64,000 nt of DNA from Phycisphaerae bacterium. GTDB lineage: Bacteria > Planctomycetota > Phycisphaerae > UBA1845. The position numbers and the translations under genes were made by a program. Position 1 is the stretch's first letter; each line of letters starts with the position of its first letter. The notes below the pieces were generated by a model, which was not told where the DNA came from, did no database searches, and saw nothing but the letters and a program-made list of their open reading frames with translations. Where the stretch lies: contig JAGFJJ010000057.1 in the NCBI GenBank assembly GCA_024102815.1, positions 46,016 through 110,015 on the forward strand. The letters run 5' to 3'. Below are positions 9,196 through 18,572 of this stretch, piece by piece.

Positions 9196-12183
9196 TCATG
9201 ACATCTTGCCGGTGATGAATTCGCGGGCGCGATCGAGGGCCTTGCTCAGACCGGCCGGATCGGTTCCGCCCCCCTGGGCCATGTCGGGACGACCGCCGCC
9301 CTTGCCGCCCACCAGCGGGGCGATTTCCTTGATGACATCGCCGGCTTTGATCCCGCGTTCCACCACGGCCTTGCTCATCCCCGCCAGCAGGGTCACCTTG
9401 CCCTCGTCGGCGAATCCCAGCACGACGGCCGAGGCGGAGGTCTTCTGGCGGACCCAATCCACCGCGCCGCGAAGAGCATCGGCCTGGGCCGCTGGTACCT
9501 CACCGATCACGACCTTCACACCGCCCGTTTCGGTCGCGCCGCCGAGCAACTCCTCGACGCGATCCATCACGGCCGATCCGGCGTCCGCGGCTGCCGACTT
9601 CGCCTGCTGCTTGACGACCTTCTGCACGTCGGTGATGCGTTGCTGGATTGTATGTCGAACAAGAAGCGGTACGGGAAGTTCGCCGATCTTCTGCTGGAGG
9701 GCGGCGACCCGTGTGGGCAGATCGGGCGCGCCCTGTCGCGCGACGTTGTCCAGCTCATCACAAATGGCGAGCAGCTCCTCGCCATATGCCACGGCTCTCT
9801 TCGCCGTCTCGCCGCTGACCGCGACGATGCGTCGCACGCCCTTGGCCACCGCTTCCTCCTCGGTGATGACAATGCGCTCGGCCTCGCGCGAGTTTTTCAG
9901 GTGCGTCCCGCCGCAGAACTCGACGGAGTATTGCATCCACTTGGGGTCCGTGGGGCTCTTCATGAGCCAGTCGGACGCGCCGGCCTGCTTCGCGTTTTCC
10001 TCGGAAATGGGGGCCCCGATGGACACCACGCGAACCACGTCGGGGTATTTCTCTCCGAACACGGCGCGGAGTGTATTAATCTTCAAGGCCGCTTTCTGTT
10101 CGACCTCGTCGGTGTACACCTTTTGATCTTCCGCCACCTGCTTGTTGCAAAGCTGCTCGATCTTCTCGATCTCCTCGGGCGTCAGGGCCTTGGGATGGGA
10201 GAAGTCGAATCGGGTCTTCTCGGGATCGACCAGCGATCCCTTCTGCTGCACGTGACTGCCCAGCACCTCGCGCAAGGCCCAGTTGAGGATGTGCGTGGAC
10301 GTGTGGTTCTTTGTCGTGAACTCCCGAGTTTCCCCATCTACATACAAGTGAACTTCTGTCGCATCCTCGTCGTGAATGGTACCTGTTTTCACGCATCCAA
10401 TATGAAAATGAACGTCGCCGACGCGAATCGTACTTCGTATACTCACTCTACCTTCCGGAAGGACAATCTCGCCGCGGTCACCAACCTGCCCGCCAGATTC
10501 TGCATAAAAAGGCGACTCGGTCACCGCGATGGCCACCTGATCTCCTTCGTTGGCGACTTCTGGGAAGTAGCCGTTGCCCCGAGCCACGAATATCTTTACA
10601 AACGAACTAGAAGCGACCTCTAACGACGAATAGCCAAGAAAGCGTGTGTAAGGAACAGTTCCTGATTTGACAATCTCCATTAGAGAGCATTGGTCCGGTC
10701 CGCCCTCGGACGCCGCTCCTCTTGCCCTCTCCCTCGCCCCTTCCATCAACCTCTCGTATTCCCCGATGTCGATCGTCAGCCCCCGCTCTTCGGCCATGAG
10801 CTCGGTCAGGTCGATGGGGAATCCGTAGGTGTCGTGAAGCTTGAAGGCGTCGTCGCCACGGATCTTGCCGTGGTGGTGACGCTCGGCGTGGTCGGCCGCT
10901 TCGGCGAACAGGCGCATGCCCCGATCGAGCGTCCGCAGAAACGACGCTTCTTCGTCACGTATCATCTCCGCGATGTACTTCGCATTATCGCGTGGCGTCG
11001 CCGGCACCGGGCCGACGCGCAGCTCCGGGAAGAAGTCGCCCATGTGCGCAACGAGCGGCTCGACGAGATCGCACACGAACGGCTCGTGCATGTTCATGTA
11101 CTGCCGGCCGTAGCGCACCGCCCGGCGGAGGATGCGCCGCAGGACGTACCCGCGACCCTCGTTCGAGGGGATGGCCCCGTCGGTCAGGGCGAAGGTAAGG
11201 CAGCGCACGTGATCCGCGATCACGCGATAACTCACGTCGACCATGATCTGGTCGATTTCAGATTTGGGACTTTGGAGGTCGGATCGGCCGATTTCTTCCC
11301 CTTCGTGGCTCCGTGGCTCCGTCGCTTCATGGCTTGGCAGTGTTCCCGCATACGGCGGCGCCCCCGTCCGCTTGCGGATCGCCTCGAAGATCGGCGTGAA
11401 CACGTCCGTGTCGTAGTTGCTCACCTTGCCGAGCTTGTTTCGCTCCATGCCCTGGAGCACGGCGCAGAGTCGCTCGAAGCCCATGCCCGTGTCCACGTGG
11501 CGTGCGGGCAGGGGACTGAGCTTGCCGTCGGCCCCGCGGTTGAACTGGATGAACACCAGGTTCCAGATTTCCATTACGCGGGCGTCGCCCTTGTTGACCA
11601 AACCGGCCCCCGACTTGTCTGGAGTCAGGTCAATGTGAATCTCGCTGCACGGCCCGCACGGTCCGGTATCGCCCATCTCCCAGAAGTTGTCCTTCTTGTT
11701 GCCCGGGTGGATGTGCGACGGATCGATGTCCGTCACCGTACGCCATAGCGCGGCCGCCTCGCTGTCCGGTTCGAGGCCGTCGTGGGCGTCGCCTTCAAAG
11801 TAGGTCGCGTGCAAGCGTGACTTGTCGATGCCCCAGACTGCCGTGAGCAGCTCCCACGCCCACTCGATGGCCTCCTTCTTGAAGTAGTCACCGAAAGACC
11901 AGTTCCCCAACATTTCGAAGAAGGTGTGGTGATAGGTATCCTGTCCGACGTCGTCGAGGTCGTTGTGCTTGCCGCCGGCACGGATGCACTTCTGGGTGTC
12001 GGCCGCGCGCCGGTAAGGGCGCGAACCGGTGCCGAGGAACACGTCCTTGAACTGGTTCATCCCCGCGTTGGTGAACATGAGCGTGGGGTCGTCGAAGGGC
12101 ACGACCGGAGACGAATCCACGATCGCGTGGTCCTTGGAACGGAAGAAATCCAGGAACTGCTGTCGAATCTGTCGGGACTGCAT
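9196..12183 (-). CDS. alaS: Alanine-tRNA ligase
   Basis: 995 aa from the chosen start. It has the catalytic core (FRSKDHAIVDSSPVVPFDDP, TNAGMNQFKDVFLG), the tRNA-recognition domain, the editing domain with the HTSTHILNWALR zinc/editing motif and CGGTHL, and the C-terminal DHHA1 domain with GGKGGGRPDMAQGGG. The frame is open to 12306, but homologues begin at the segment starting IRQQFLDFFRSK, so I start at the ATG at 12183; the ATG at 12237 with GGGGAT upstream is the alternative. Odd: about 30 residues after GAPPYAG (around 11253-11340) are low-complexity and absent from other AlaS proteins, and their DNA resembles dispersed intergenic repeats. Confidence 0.95.
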   Translation of the reverse strand: MQSRQIRQQFLDFFRSKDHAIVDSSPVVPFDDPTLMFTNAGMNQFKDVFLGTGSRPYRRAADTQKCIRAGGKHNDLDDVGQDTYHHTFFEMLGNWSFGDYFKKEAIEWAWELLTAVWGIDKSRLHATYFEGDAHDGLEPDSEAAALWRTVTDIDPSHIHPGNKKDNFWEMGDTGPCGPCSEIHIDLTPDKSGAGLVNKGDARVMEIWNLVFIQFNRGADGKLSPLPARHVDTGMGFERLCAVLQGMERNKLGKVSNYDTDVFTPIFEAIRKRTGAPPYAGTLPSHEATEPRSHEGEEIGRSDLQSPKSEIDQIMVDVSYRVIADHVRCLTFALTDGAIPSNEGRGYVLRRILRRAVRYGRQYMNMHEPFVCDLVEPLVAHMGDFFPELRVGPVPATPRDNAKYIAEMIRDEEASFLRTLDRGMRLFAEAADHAERHHHGKIRGDDAFKLHDTYGFPIDLTELMAEERGLTIDIGEYERLMEGARERARGAASEGGPDQCSLMEIVKSGTVPYTRFLGYSSLEVASSSFVKIFVARGNGYFPEVANEGDQVAIAVTESPFYAESGGQVGDRGEIVLPEGRVSIRSTIRVGDVHFHIGCVKTGTIHDEDATEVHLYVDGETREFTTKNHTSTHILNWALREVLGSHVQQKGSLVDPEKTRFDFSHPKALTPEEIEKIEQLCNKQVAEDQKVYTDEVEQKAALKINTLRAVFGEKYPDVVRVVSIGAPISEENAKQAGASDWLMKSPTDPKWMQYSVEFCGGTHLKNSREAERIVITEEEAVAKGVRRIVAVSGETAKRAVAYGEELLAICDELDNVARQGAPDLPTRVAALQQKIGELPVPLLVRHTIQQRITDVQKVVKQQAKSAAADAGSAVMDRVEELLGGATETGGVKVVIGEVPAAQADALRGAVDWVRQKTSASAVVLGFADEGKVTLLAGMSKAVVERGIKAGDVIKEIAPLVGGKGGGRPDMAQGGGTDPAGLSKALDRAREFITGKMS
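11253..11340 (-). repeat. Dispersed-repeat-like insertion inside alaS
   Basis: This segment encodes PSHEATEPRSHEGEE and a following SDLQSPKSEID stretch, between the conserved GAPPYAG and DVSYRVIADHVR blocks that are normally separated by only a few residues. Its DNA has repeated gtggctccgtggctccgt-type units and a cagatttgggactttgg segment. A related cttcgtgcctttgggcctcc string occurs at 20779-20798. The frame is kept. Confidence 0.6.
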
Positions 12184-12493
12184 ATTGATGGACCGTCTGT
12201 CGAGCGGAATCAAGTTCGGTGGCACCGGCAGGGACATCCGATCCCCGCTGCGGGCGATGGCACGCCGTTTTGAGCCCACCTGGGCCGAGCCTTCTCGATG
12301 CTCCAATTCCGGGGTGGAAGGTATACCCGATCGACGCGTTTGCCGCGAATCGCGCGGTCAGGACGGTCCTGAAATCTTGACACGCGTTGCCCTCGTCTTT
12401 AGCGTCCTAAACTCCCGGGCAGCCCCATCGAGCCCGGAGCGGCACCCACGGCGCGGTGGGTGGATTACGGCGTTCTTCGCAAGGGACTGAGCC
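12184..12493. other. Intergenic region between divergent alaS and lipoprotein gene, 310 bp
   Basis: Part of this (12184-12306) is an open extension of the alaS frame that I consider untranslated. A candidate rightward promoter has a perfect -35 TTGACA (12377-12382), a 17-nt spacer and a weak -10 TAGCGT (12400-12405), about 90 nt before the lipoprotein start. No other gene is seen. Confidence 0.4.
12377..12405 (+). promoter_or_regulatory. Candidate promoter for lipoprotein gene
   Basis: TTGACA at 12377-12382 matches the -35 consensus exactly. The -10 position after 17 nt, TAGCGT (12400-12405), matches only 3 of 6. Suggestive only. Confidence 0.28.
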
Positions 12494-13072
12494 ATGCGCA
12501 GGGTCTACTGGGTCGGTGTTCTGCTGGTGGGTGCTTATCTACTTGGCGGCTGCGGCGCGAATCGCCATATCCGCTACACCATGGTGGACAATCCCACGAC
12601 CCGGGCGGGGCGGGGGGAGCCGAGCACCGATGACGAGCGTCGCCCGGCCGCGTGGATTCTCGTCGATGGGAAAGAAGGGGAATTCCGCACCGACGAGCAG
12701 ACCGGTATTCCGCAGATCCAGTGGTTCATCGAGAAACCGGTATCGAGCACGCCGACGTTCCGACTTGTGGTGATTCCCGAACTCCTGGGCGAGAACGTCA
12801 ACGCCAACTTTGCCCTGCAGGGAGACAACCTGCCTTCTGGAGAATCCGTGTTCTACGGGTTGGCCGGTGTCGCCGGGACGTTTCAGCCGGGGACGGTGTA
12901 CTCGCTGGCCGATCCGGGTCCGGCGTTCATTGTGACGAAGCAGCCTCAGAAGACGGAGGTCGAGTCCATTGGAGCGCTGCCTCCCGGTGATTATGTCTTG
13001 GCCGCTTCGGTGGAAGGCGACGCCGTGGACAAGAAGGTGCTGGCCGCGACGCGGTTCACGGTCGCGGAATGA
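12494..13072 (+). CDS. Putative lipoprotein of unknown function
   Basis: 192 aa. A lipoprotein signal peptide ends in the lipobox LGGC (17-20), so Cys20 is the likely lipidation site; the window also encodes Lgt. The mature part is Pro/Gly-rich and predicted beta-rich (TFRLVVIPELLG, ALPPGDYVLAASVEGD), suggesting an Ig-like periplasmic domain. No family was recognised. It converges on the next gene with a 7-bp gap. Confidence 0.75.
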   Translation: MRRVYWVGVLLVGAYLLGGCGANRHIRYTMVDNPTTRAGRGEPSTDDERRPAAWILVDGKEGEFRTDEQTGIPQIQWFIEKPVSSTPTFRLVVIPELLGENVNANFALQGDNLPSGESVFYGLAGVAGTFQPGTVYSLADPGPAFIVTKQPQKTEVESIGALPPGDYVLAASVEGDAVDKKVLAATRFTVAE

Positions 13073-13079
13073 GTCGTTC

Positions 13080-13610
13080 TTATTCCTCCTCTTCTTCTTC
13101 CTCGTCGACCGTTTCGAATTCGTCCAAGGGTTCGAGCAGCGTTCCGAAAGCGATCAGATAGCCTTCGAGCATCCTCACCGCTCGGTCCCGGACTTCCGAC
13201 GAATCGAGATCGGCAATCTCGTCCAGCGCGGCCGTGGTAAAAACGCAGAAGGCGCCATCCGGCGAGCGGCCGATTTCGATCGGCGGGTCGGGCCAATCGA
13301 GTCCCGCATCCGCAAAACTCTCCCCCAGCATCGCCGACGCACCACCCTCCATCTCTGATATGGCCTGCTTGATCTCCGCTTCGCGGTCGGCGTCGGTCGT
13401 GAGCAGACCGACCTGAACGGTCAGGGCCGTGGGTAACACCGCGACCTCGAACCAGCAATCGGACTCGGCATCGAATCGCGAGGAGAGCACGGAGCCGTCA
13501 GGGCTCTCCCAGCGCATGGCCGCTCCGTACCGCTCATCGGCGGCGACGGCGTCTTCGATGTATTCGCGAAACTCGTCGATGGACATGCGGTCGTCGCCGG
13601 ATAGGGCCAT
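13080..13610 (-). CDS. Hypothetical acidic protein with poly-Glu C-terminus
   Basis: 176 aa, cytoplasmic (no signal or membrane segment), strongly acidic, ending in a run of seven Glu residues. The body looks like an alpha/beta domain of the type III secretion chaperone/YbjN-like kind (DCWFEVAVLPTALTVQVGLL), but that is only an impression. The start codon is 1 nt from the stop of the upstream kinase-like gene (TGA, one base, ATG), indicating translational coupling with that gene. No function can be assigned. Confidence 0.65.
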   Translation of the reverse strand: MALSGDDRMSIDEFREYIEDAVAADERYGAAMRWESPDGSVLSSRFDAESDCWFEVAVLPTALTVQVGLLTTDADREAEIKQAISEMEGGASAMLGESFADAGLDWPDPPIEIGRSPDGAFCVFTTAALDEIADLDSSEVRDRAVRMLEGYLIAFGTLLEPLDEFETVDEEEEEEE

Positions 13611-13611
13611 A

Positions 13612-14421
13612 TCAAATCGTCCTTACAGTTTCGTTGTCCGAGACTCGTCCTCGCTCCCCCGGCCCGCGCCGAGGGTCCACACGTTCGAGGATGGTCCGTC
13701 GCAGCCAGGTGAACGGCCAGGTCAGCGCCCGATGCAGGCGAACGTACCACGGGCGGCGGTAGCTGTCAGCGAGTTCCTCGGCCGATAGCTGGTCCGGCCG
13801 GGTACGTCGCTGAAGTTTCCGAAGGTGGTATAAGTCGCCGTGCTGGAAGAATCGCCGCAGGCTCGTGATCGGCCAGAGCTCGCCGCCCCAGCGACGCGGC
13901 CAATGCCAGGCGATCTGAAAGTCGATGAGATAAGGCCGGCCGTCGTCCCCGACGAGCACGTTCTCGCACTTCTCCAGGTCGACGTAGGCCATGCCGCGGC
14001 GGTGAACTTCGCCCACGATTTCGCGCAGCCGGGCGTGGAAATCATCGGCGACATGCTCTCCCTTGCGGAGGGCGTGCCCGGCGATGTACTCGCGGACCAG
14101 GCCGGTGCGTTCGTAATGATCGACAAGCCGCGGTACGCCGTCGACTCTGTGCAGCTTACCCAACGCGCCGGCTTCCCGGTTAGCCAGCCACCGGCCCACC
14201 CACCGGAGCGGGAACCCGAAGAATCGTGCCCGACGGTTGATTTTCAGCACAACTTTGCCCGTATCTCCTTCGTACATGGCAGTAGCGGCGAAGAAATCGT
14301 GCTTGAAGACCTGTCGGAGACGGTAAGTTTTGCCGTCCGCGGAAATCGTCGGCGGCATCGGCTCTCGTCCCAGAGCGAGCAGCACAGCGGGCACATTGCG
14401 TCGGCCTTGTTGATCTGCCAT
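13612..14421 (-). CDS. Protein-kinase-like (WaaP/RIO-like) protein with atypical catalytic motifs
   Basis: 269 aa from the ATG at 14421, which has GGGGCGG upstream; the longer open frame to 14703 runs into the divergent gene and is unlikely. A kinase-like fold is suggested by KVVLKINRR (putative ATP-anchoring Lys), a catalytic loop YVDLEKCENVLV in place of HRDxxxxN, and LIDFQIAW in place of DFG. This pattern matches lipopolysaccharide-core/Kdo kinases and related small kinases in planctomycetes, which phosphorylate sugars rather than proteins. It is divergent from an O-antigen-ligase-like gene, which fits a role in surface glycan modification. The C-terminus is basic and may contact the membrane. 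Translationally coupled to the downstream acidic protein. Confidence 0.65.
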   Translation of the reverse strand: MADQQGRRNVPAVLLALGREPMPPTISADGKTYRLRQVFKHDFFAATAMYEGDTGKVVLKINRRARFFGFPLRWVGRWLANREAGALGKLHRVDGVPRLVDHYERTGLVREYIAGHALRKGEHVADDFHARLREIVGEVHRRGMAYVDLEKCENVLVGDDGRPYLIDFQIAWHWPRRWGGELWPITSLRRFFQHGDLYHLRKLQRRTRPDQLSAEELADSYRRPWYVRLHRALTWPFTWLRRTILERVDPRRGPGERGRVSDNETVRTI

Positions 14422-14561
14422 GTTCCGCCCCTGAACCCGCCGCGTGATGGATGCCTCGGCCCCTCTTGTGGTGAGAGGACTTGGCGCGATTGTATTTCCG
14501 ACCCGCGGCGTTTCCAATGCCCGATCGGCAATCAGTGCGATTTCGAAAGTGACCCGAGTCG

Positions 14562-17009
14562 ATGCCACGTGCCCACGCTCAGACAACCGCCGCTGGCTTG
14601 CGATTCCTTTCGCTGGTCGTGCTCGTGCTCGTCGTATCCCTTCGCCCGATGATCGCCGAGTCGTACGACACGGCGCGGAGCCCATTCGGGTCAGCAATCT
14701 CACAGATTGCCGACCCGACGCCCGTGCGGACGCTCGTTCTCGACGTGAGCATTCTTCTTGCCGCCTGCGCCTCCCTCGTTGCCCACCGAATGGAACGCAG
14801 CAGACGTCCTCGCTGGCCCGGCCTCGAGTGGGGCCTCGCGCTCTGCGCGTTCGCGGCGCTGATCTCGTGCGTATTCGCCGGCCAGAAGCGCCTCGCCATC
14901 AATGGGGCGATCGACTGGCTCTGCCTGCCGATTCTCGCCCTGACCCTGGCGGACCTCCTGCGCCGCGACGGCCAGCGTCGCCTGCTCCTCGCCGCGATCC
15001 TCGGTGCAGCCGCGACGCAGGTCGCCACCGGCGTCGAGCAATACCGCGGTTTCGAGGACACCTGGGCCCAATACCAGCAGCACAAGGCCGAGTTCTGGGC
15101 GGCTCAGGGAATCCAGCCCGGCGACGGGCGTATCGAGCTCTTCGAACGCCGGGCAAACTCCCGCGAGATTCAGGCGAGCTTCCCCCACAGCAACGTCGCC
15201 GCGTCGTACTTCCTGCTCTGCGTCTTTGCCGCGGCCGGTGCAGCACTGGACCGCTGGCGCGTGGCCGTCGCATCTCGCGCCGCGCCGCAGTTGCTGCTCG
15301 CCTTGGGCTCCACGGCGCTTGCCGCGGCACTGGTTGGCACACTCGCCTTTACGGGAAGCCTCGGCGCCATGCTCGCAGGTGTCGCGGGGCTGGCACTATG
15401 GATCGTCGTTATCGCGCTCCGATCATGGATCGCGCGTCACCGGCGACTCGCCCTGCGCATCGGCTGGGGCGTCGCGCTCGCGGCCGCGGTCGCGTTCATC
15501 TCCTGGGGGCTGATCCGCCAATCCTTCCCCAGCATGTCACTGACTTTTCGCTGGCAATACTGGACCGCCGCCGCCAGGATGATCGCCGACCATCCGTTGA
15601 CCGGCGTGGGGCGGGAGAACTTCGGCCGGCACTACCTCCAGTACAAGTCCATCGCCAGTCCGGAAGAAGTGAGCAATCCACACAATTTCCTGGTGCAGTT
15701 CGCCGCGGACTGGGGCCTTCTGGGCCTGGCCGGCGCGATCGTCCTTCTCGTCGCCGGCGTCAACGCCGTGACCCGACCACGAGCCAATCCGCCCCCGTCA
15801 CCGGAAGCAAATGACGCCGACCCCAGGGATGTCCGAACCTCCGCAGGGGGGATCAGCAAGGATACTCCGCTCACCGCGCTCGATTCTCCCCGCCGAGCCG
15901 TCATCTGGATGTGCCTCCTGATTGCCTCGATCACGCTGCTCCGCCTTCCGTTGCTTGGCTCCGAAAATTTCGCGTTTCTCTACTACAACTCCGTACTGGC
16001 GGCCCTGTCCTTCGCCATCGGATTCATCATGGTCGCGATGCCGAGAACGGCAGCCCCTGCGATCGCGCCGCCCTCAACCCGCATCGCGAACGACGGCGTC
16101 GCCCCGCGCGTCATTCAATTCGATCTCGCCATCGCCGTCGGGCTGTTCGCCTTTCTCGTGAGCGACCTGATCAACTTCTCCTTGTTCGTGCCCGGTTCCG
16201 CAACGACGTTCTTCGCCTTCCTCGGATTGGCGCTGTCCACACGTCGCACGAACGCCTCTTCTGAGCAGCAGGCTTTAGCCTGCGCGAACACTAGGCCGCC
16301 AAAACCTGGCACAGTGAGCTCCGCGATGGCCTACCTTCGTCGAACCTCGCCGCTGCCCTACGTAACCGGCGCCCTCGCGTTTGCCGCGATCTTTCTCGGT
16401 CTCATCCCCGTCGCATGCTCAGCGCACGCCTTGGCCGAGGCGCGACGACTGACGGCCGAACCCTATTCCGGCGAGCCCCTCTATCATCCCGCCTATCCCG
16501 CGTTCCAACGTGCCGCCGACCTCGATCCCTTCGACTCCACGGCGTTGCGGGAATGTTCGCTCTGGCTCTTCTCCCTCGCGGAATCGATCCCGCCGGAGAA
16601 TGACGCCGCCCGCCAATATGCCCTTCAGGCGCTACGAATGGCCCGCGTCACGCGCGATCCGTACGATCTGTCCTCCCGTCGTCGCCTGGCCCGCATCGAC
16701 ATGGCCCTGGGCAATCGCACCGGCGACGAGAAGGACTACCGCGCCGCCGTCGCCGCTGCGGAAGCCGCCCTGCGCCTCTACCCCGAAAGTCCCGAATCCC
16801 TGATCCTCCTGGCCGACATCGAGCGCGGGGCCGCGGATGGCATGAACGCGGCGGATCTTCGTGCCCGCGCCGTCGAGCACTACCGCGCCGCCCTGGACAT
16901 GGACCGCTCCCGCCCGCCGTGGGCGGAGTTCAACCGCCTCCCGCAGCGCGAGGTCGAACGAGTCGAGAAGGCCATTGCGGAAATGACAATGCCGGCCCGA
17001 GGCGAGTAG
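14562..17009 (+). CDS. O-antigen ligase-like membrane protein with C-terminal TPR region
   Basis: 815 aa. About 12 hydrophobic segments cover residues 12-620, with the Wzy/WaaL-type signature TGVGRENFGRHYLQ followed by NPHNFLVQFAADWGLLGLAG, where the paired His-Asn is characteristic of O-antigen ligases/polymerases. Residues about 640-815 are soluble and helical with TPR-like character (AAVAAAEAALRLYPESPESL). The family transfers or polymerises lipid-linked glycans at the periplasmic face. An apparently extraneous stretch, SSEQQALACANTRPPKPGT near residues 565-585, is encoded by a GCAGGC-TTTA-GCCTGC palindrome (16268-16283) that looks like a dispersed repeat inserted in frame. Divergent from the kinase-like gene, 140 bp apart. 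Confidence 0.8.
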   Translation: MPRAHAQTTAAGLRFLSLVVLVLVVSLRPMIAESYDTARSPFGSAISQIADPTPVRTLVLDVSILLAACASLVAHRMERSRRPRWPGLEWGLALCAFAALISCVFAGQKRLAINGAIDWLCLPILALTLADLLRRDGQRRLLLAAILGAAATQVATGVEQYRGFEDTWAQYQQHKAEFWAAQGIQPGDGRIELFERRANSREIQASFPHSNVAASYFLLCVFAAAGAALDRWRVAVASRAAPQLLLALGSTALAAALVGTLAFTGSLGAMLAGVAGLALWIVVIALRSWIARHRRLALRIGWGVALAAAVAFISWGLIRQSFPSMSLTFRWQYWTAAARMIADHPLTGVGRENFGRHYLQYKSIASPEEVSNPHNFLVQFAADWGLLGLAGAIVLLVAGVNAVTRPRANPPPSPEANDADPRDVRTSAGGISKDTPLTALDSPRRAVIWMCLLIASITLLRLPLLGSENFAFLYYNSVLAALSFAIGFIMVAMPRTAAPAIAPPSTRIANDGVAPRVIQFDLAIAVGLFAFLVSDLINFSLFVPGSATTFFAFLGLALSTRRTNASSEQQALACANTRPPKPGTVSSAMAYLRRTSPLPYVTGALAFAAIFLGLIPVACSAHALAEARRLTAEPYSGEPLYHPAYPAFQRAADLDPFDSTALRECSLWLFSLAESIPPENDAARQYALQALRMARVTRDPYDLSSRRRLARIDMALGNRTGDEKDYRAAVAAAEAALRLYPESPESLILLADIERGAADGMNAADLRARAVEHYRAALDMDRSRPPWAEFNRLPQREVERVEKAIAEMTMPARGE
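16268..16283. repeat. Palindromic element within the O-antigen ligase gene
   Basis: A perfect 6-bp stem GCAGGC/GCCTGC with a TTTA loop, lying in a hydrophilic loop of the membrane protein where the coding context looks foreign. Confidence 0.45.
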
Positions 17010-17199
17010 CATTGAGCAGCCTACCCGGCCCGGTGTCGGAGCGATTCTCGGCAGGCGTGTGCTGGACCGCCGAATCGGCCGCAGCGAGCGTTCAGGCATC
17101 CGTCTTGCCGCATGGCTACGCGTCACGGGAGGCGCGATGATCGTTGGGATCGGTATACTGTTTCTCGTCGCAACCACGTAGATGTAAAGGAAGGACTGC

Positions 17200-18540
17200 A
17201 TGATTCGCACACTGACATCGCTCGCAGCACTCGCCACAGCCGCCTTGGGTGCAGTGGCGTCGGCACAGCACACTGAACCGCACCTGACGCTCTTCACCAA
17301 CGTCCATGTCTTCGACGGCTTGAACGAGGCCCGGATTGAGAACGCGAACGTCCTGATCGAGGGCAACCTTATCAAGACCGTTTCGACCAAGCCAATCACC
17401 GCGGACGGTGCGACAGTCATCGATGGCGGCGGACGGACGCTGATGCCCGGCTTGATCGACGCCCACTGGCACACGATGTTCTGCTTCTGGCCAATCAGCA
17501 AAATCATGAACGCTAACTTCGGATACCTCAGCATCGCGGCCGCCGAATCGTCGCGCGAGACGTTGTTGCGCGGCTTCACCACCGTGCGCGATGTTGGCGG
17601 CAATGTGTTTGGGGTCAAGAACGCTATTGAGGCGGGCCTAGCCAAAGGCCCGCGGATCTACCCCTCTGGGCCGTACATCGGCCAGACCTCCGGGCACGGC
17701 GACTTCCGCGGCTTCAACGATGTGCCGGAGAATCCGGGGACTCCGCTCGACTATACGCAGAGAATCGGACACACCTTGATCGCCGACGGGGTGCCGGAGG
17801 TGATCAAGCGCACCCGCGAGGCCTTGCGCATGGGTGCCAGCCAGATCAAGGCCCATGCCGGGGGCGGCGTGAGCTCCCTGTACGACCCGCTCGATGTCAC
17901 GGAGTACACCTTCGAAGAGGCGAAGGCGATATGTGACGTCGCCAAGACCTGGAATACCTATGTGGCCATCCATGCCAACACGGATGCGGCTATCCAGATG
18001 TGGATCGAAGCCGGCGCACTTTCCGTCGAACACGGCTTCTTCATCGAGGAGGACACGGCCAAACTGATGGCGGAAAAGGGTGTGTGGTGGAGCATGCAGC
18101 CGATGGACGCCCATGGCGAGGACGCCTTCAAGTTCGAGAGCCCCATCAGCACGGCCAAGTATGAGCGGTGTGTTTCCGGCTTGGACGAGGCCATCGGGCT
18201 CGCCAAGAGGTACAAGGTCAAAACTGCCTTCGGCACCGATCTGCTGTTTGATGGAGCCCTCACCGCGAAGCAGGGCAAGTTCCTGGCGAAGCTGCAGAAG
18301 TGGTACACGCCCCACGAGGCGCTGAAGATGGCGACGCACGACAACGCGCAGCTCCTCAAACTGTGCGGTCCGCGCGATCCATACCCCGGCGAACTGGGTG
18401 TCATCAAGGAAGGCGCGCTGGCAGACCTCATTCTGGTCGACGGCAACCCGTTGGAAGACCTCGACCTTGTGGCCGATGCCGGCACGAATTTCGTCATCAT
18501 CATGAAGGACGGCAAAATCTACAAGTACACGCTGCCCTAG
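17200..18540 (+). CDS. Exported metal-dependent amidohydrolase
   Basis: 446 aa with a clear signal peptide (MIRTLTSLAALATAALGAVA, cleavage near ASAQ). The amidohydrolase fold shows the metal-binding HxH as HWH (89-91) in PGLIDAHWH, then IKAHAGGG, AIHANTD, SVEHGFF and FGTDLLF, which are the expected positions of the other metal ligands and the catalytic Asp. The closest subfamily is imidazolonepropionase-like/Xaa-Pro dipeptidase-type amidohydrolases of heterotrophic bacteria. The exported location points to a periplasmic hydrolase, perhaps of peptides. AAAGGAAGGA precedes the start. It is a single gene. Confidence 0.88.
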   Translation: MIRTLTSLAALATAALGAVASAQHTEPHLTLFTNVHVFDGLNEARIENANVLIEGNLIKTVSTKPITADGATVIDGGGRTLMPGLIDAHWHTMFCFWPISKIMNANFGYLSIAAAESSRETLLRGFTTVRDVGGNVFGVKNAIEAGLAKGPRIYPSGPYIGQTSGHGDFRGFNDVPENPGTPLDYTQRIGHTLIADGVPEVIKRTREALRMGASQIKAHAGGGVSSLYDPLDVTEYTFEEAKAICDVAKTWNTYVAIHANTDAAIQMWIEAGALSVEHGFFIEEDTAKLMAEKGVWWSMQPMDAHGEDAFKFESPISTAKYERCVSGLDEAIGLAKRYKVKTAFGTDLLFDGALTAKQGKFLAKLQKWYTPHEALKMATHDNAQLLKLCGPRDPYPGELGVIKEGALADLILVDGNPLEDLDLVADAGTNFVIIMKDGKIYKYTLP

Positions 18541-18545
18541 CCAAG

Positions 18546-18566
18546 TAGGGTGCATCTTGACGCACC
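18546..18566 (+). repeat. TAGGG-type palindromic repeat, copy 1
   Basis: TAGGG leads into GGTGCATC-TT-GACGCACC, an almost perfect hairpin, 6 bp after the amidohydrolase stop. It may act as a terminator-like 3' structure. Related copies are at 19141, 19211 and 23976-24066. Confidence 0.6.
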
Positions 18567-18572
18567 ACTCGC

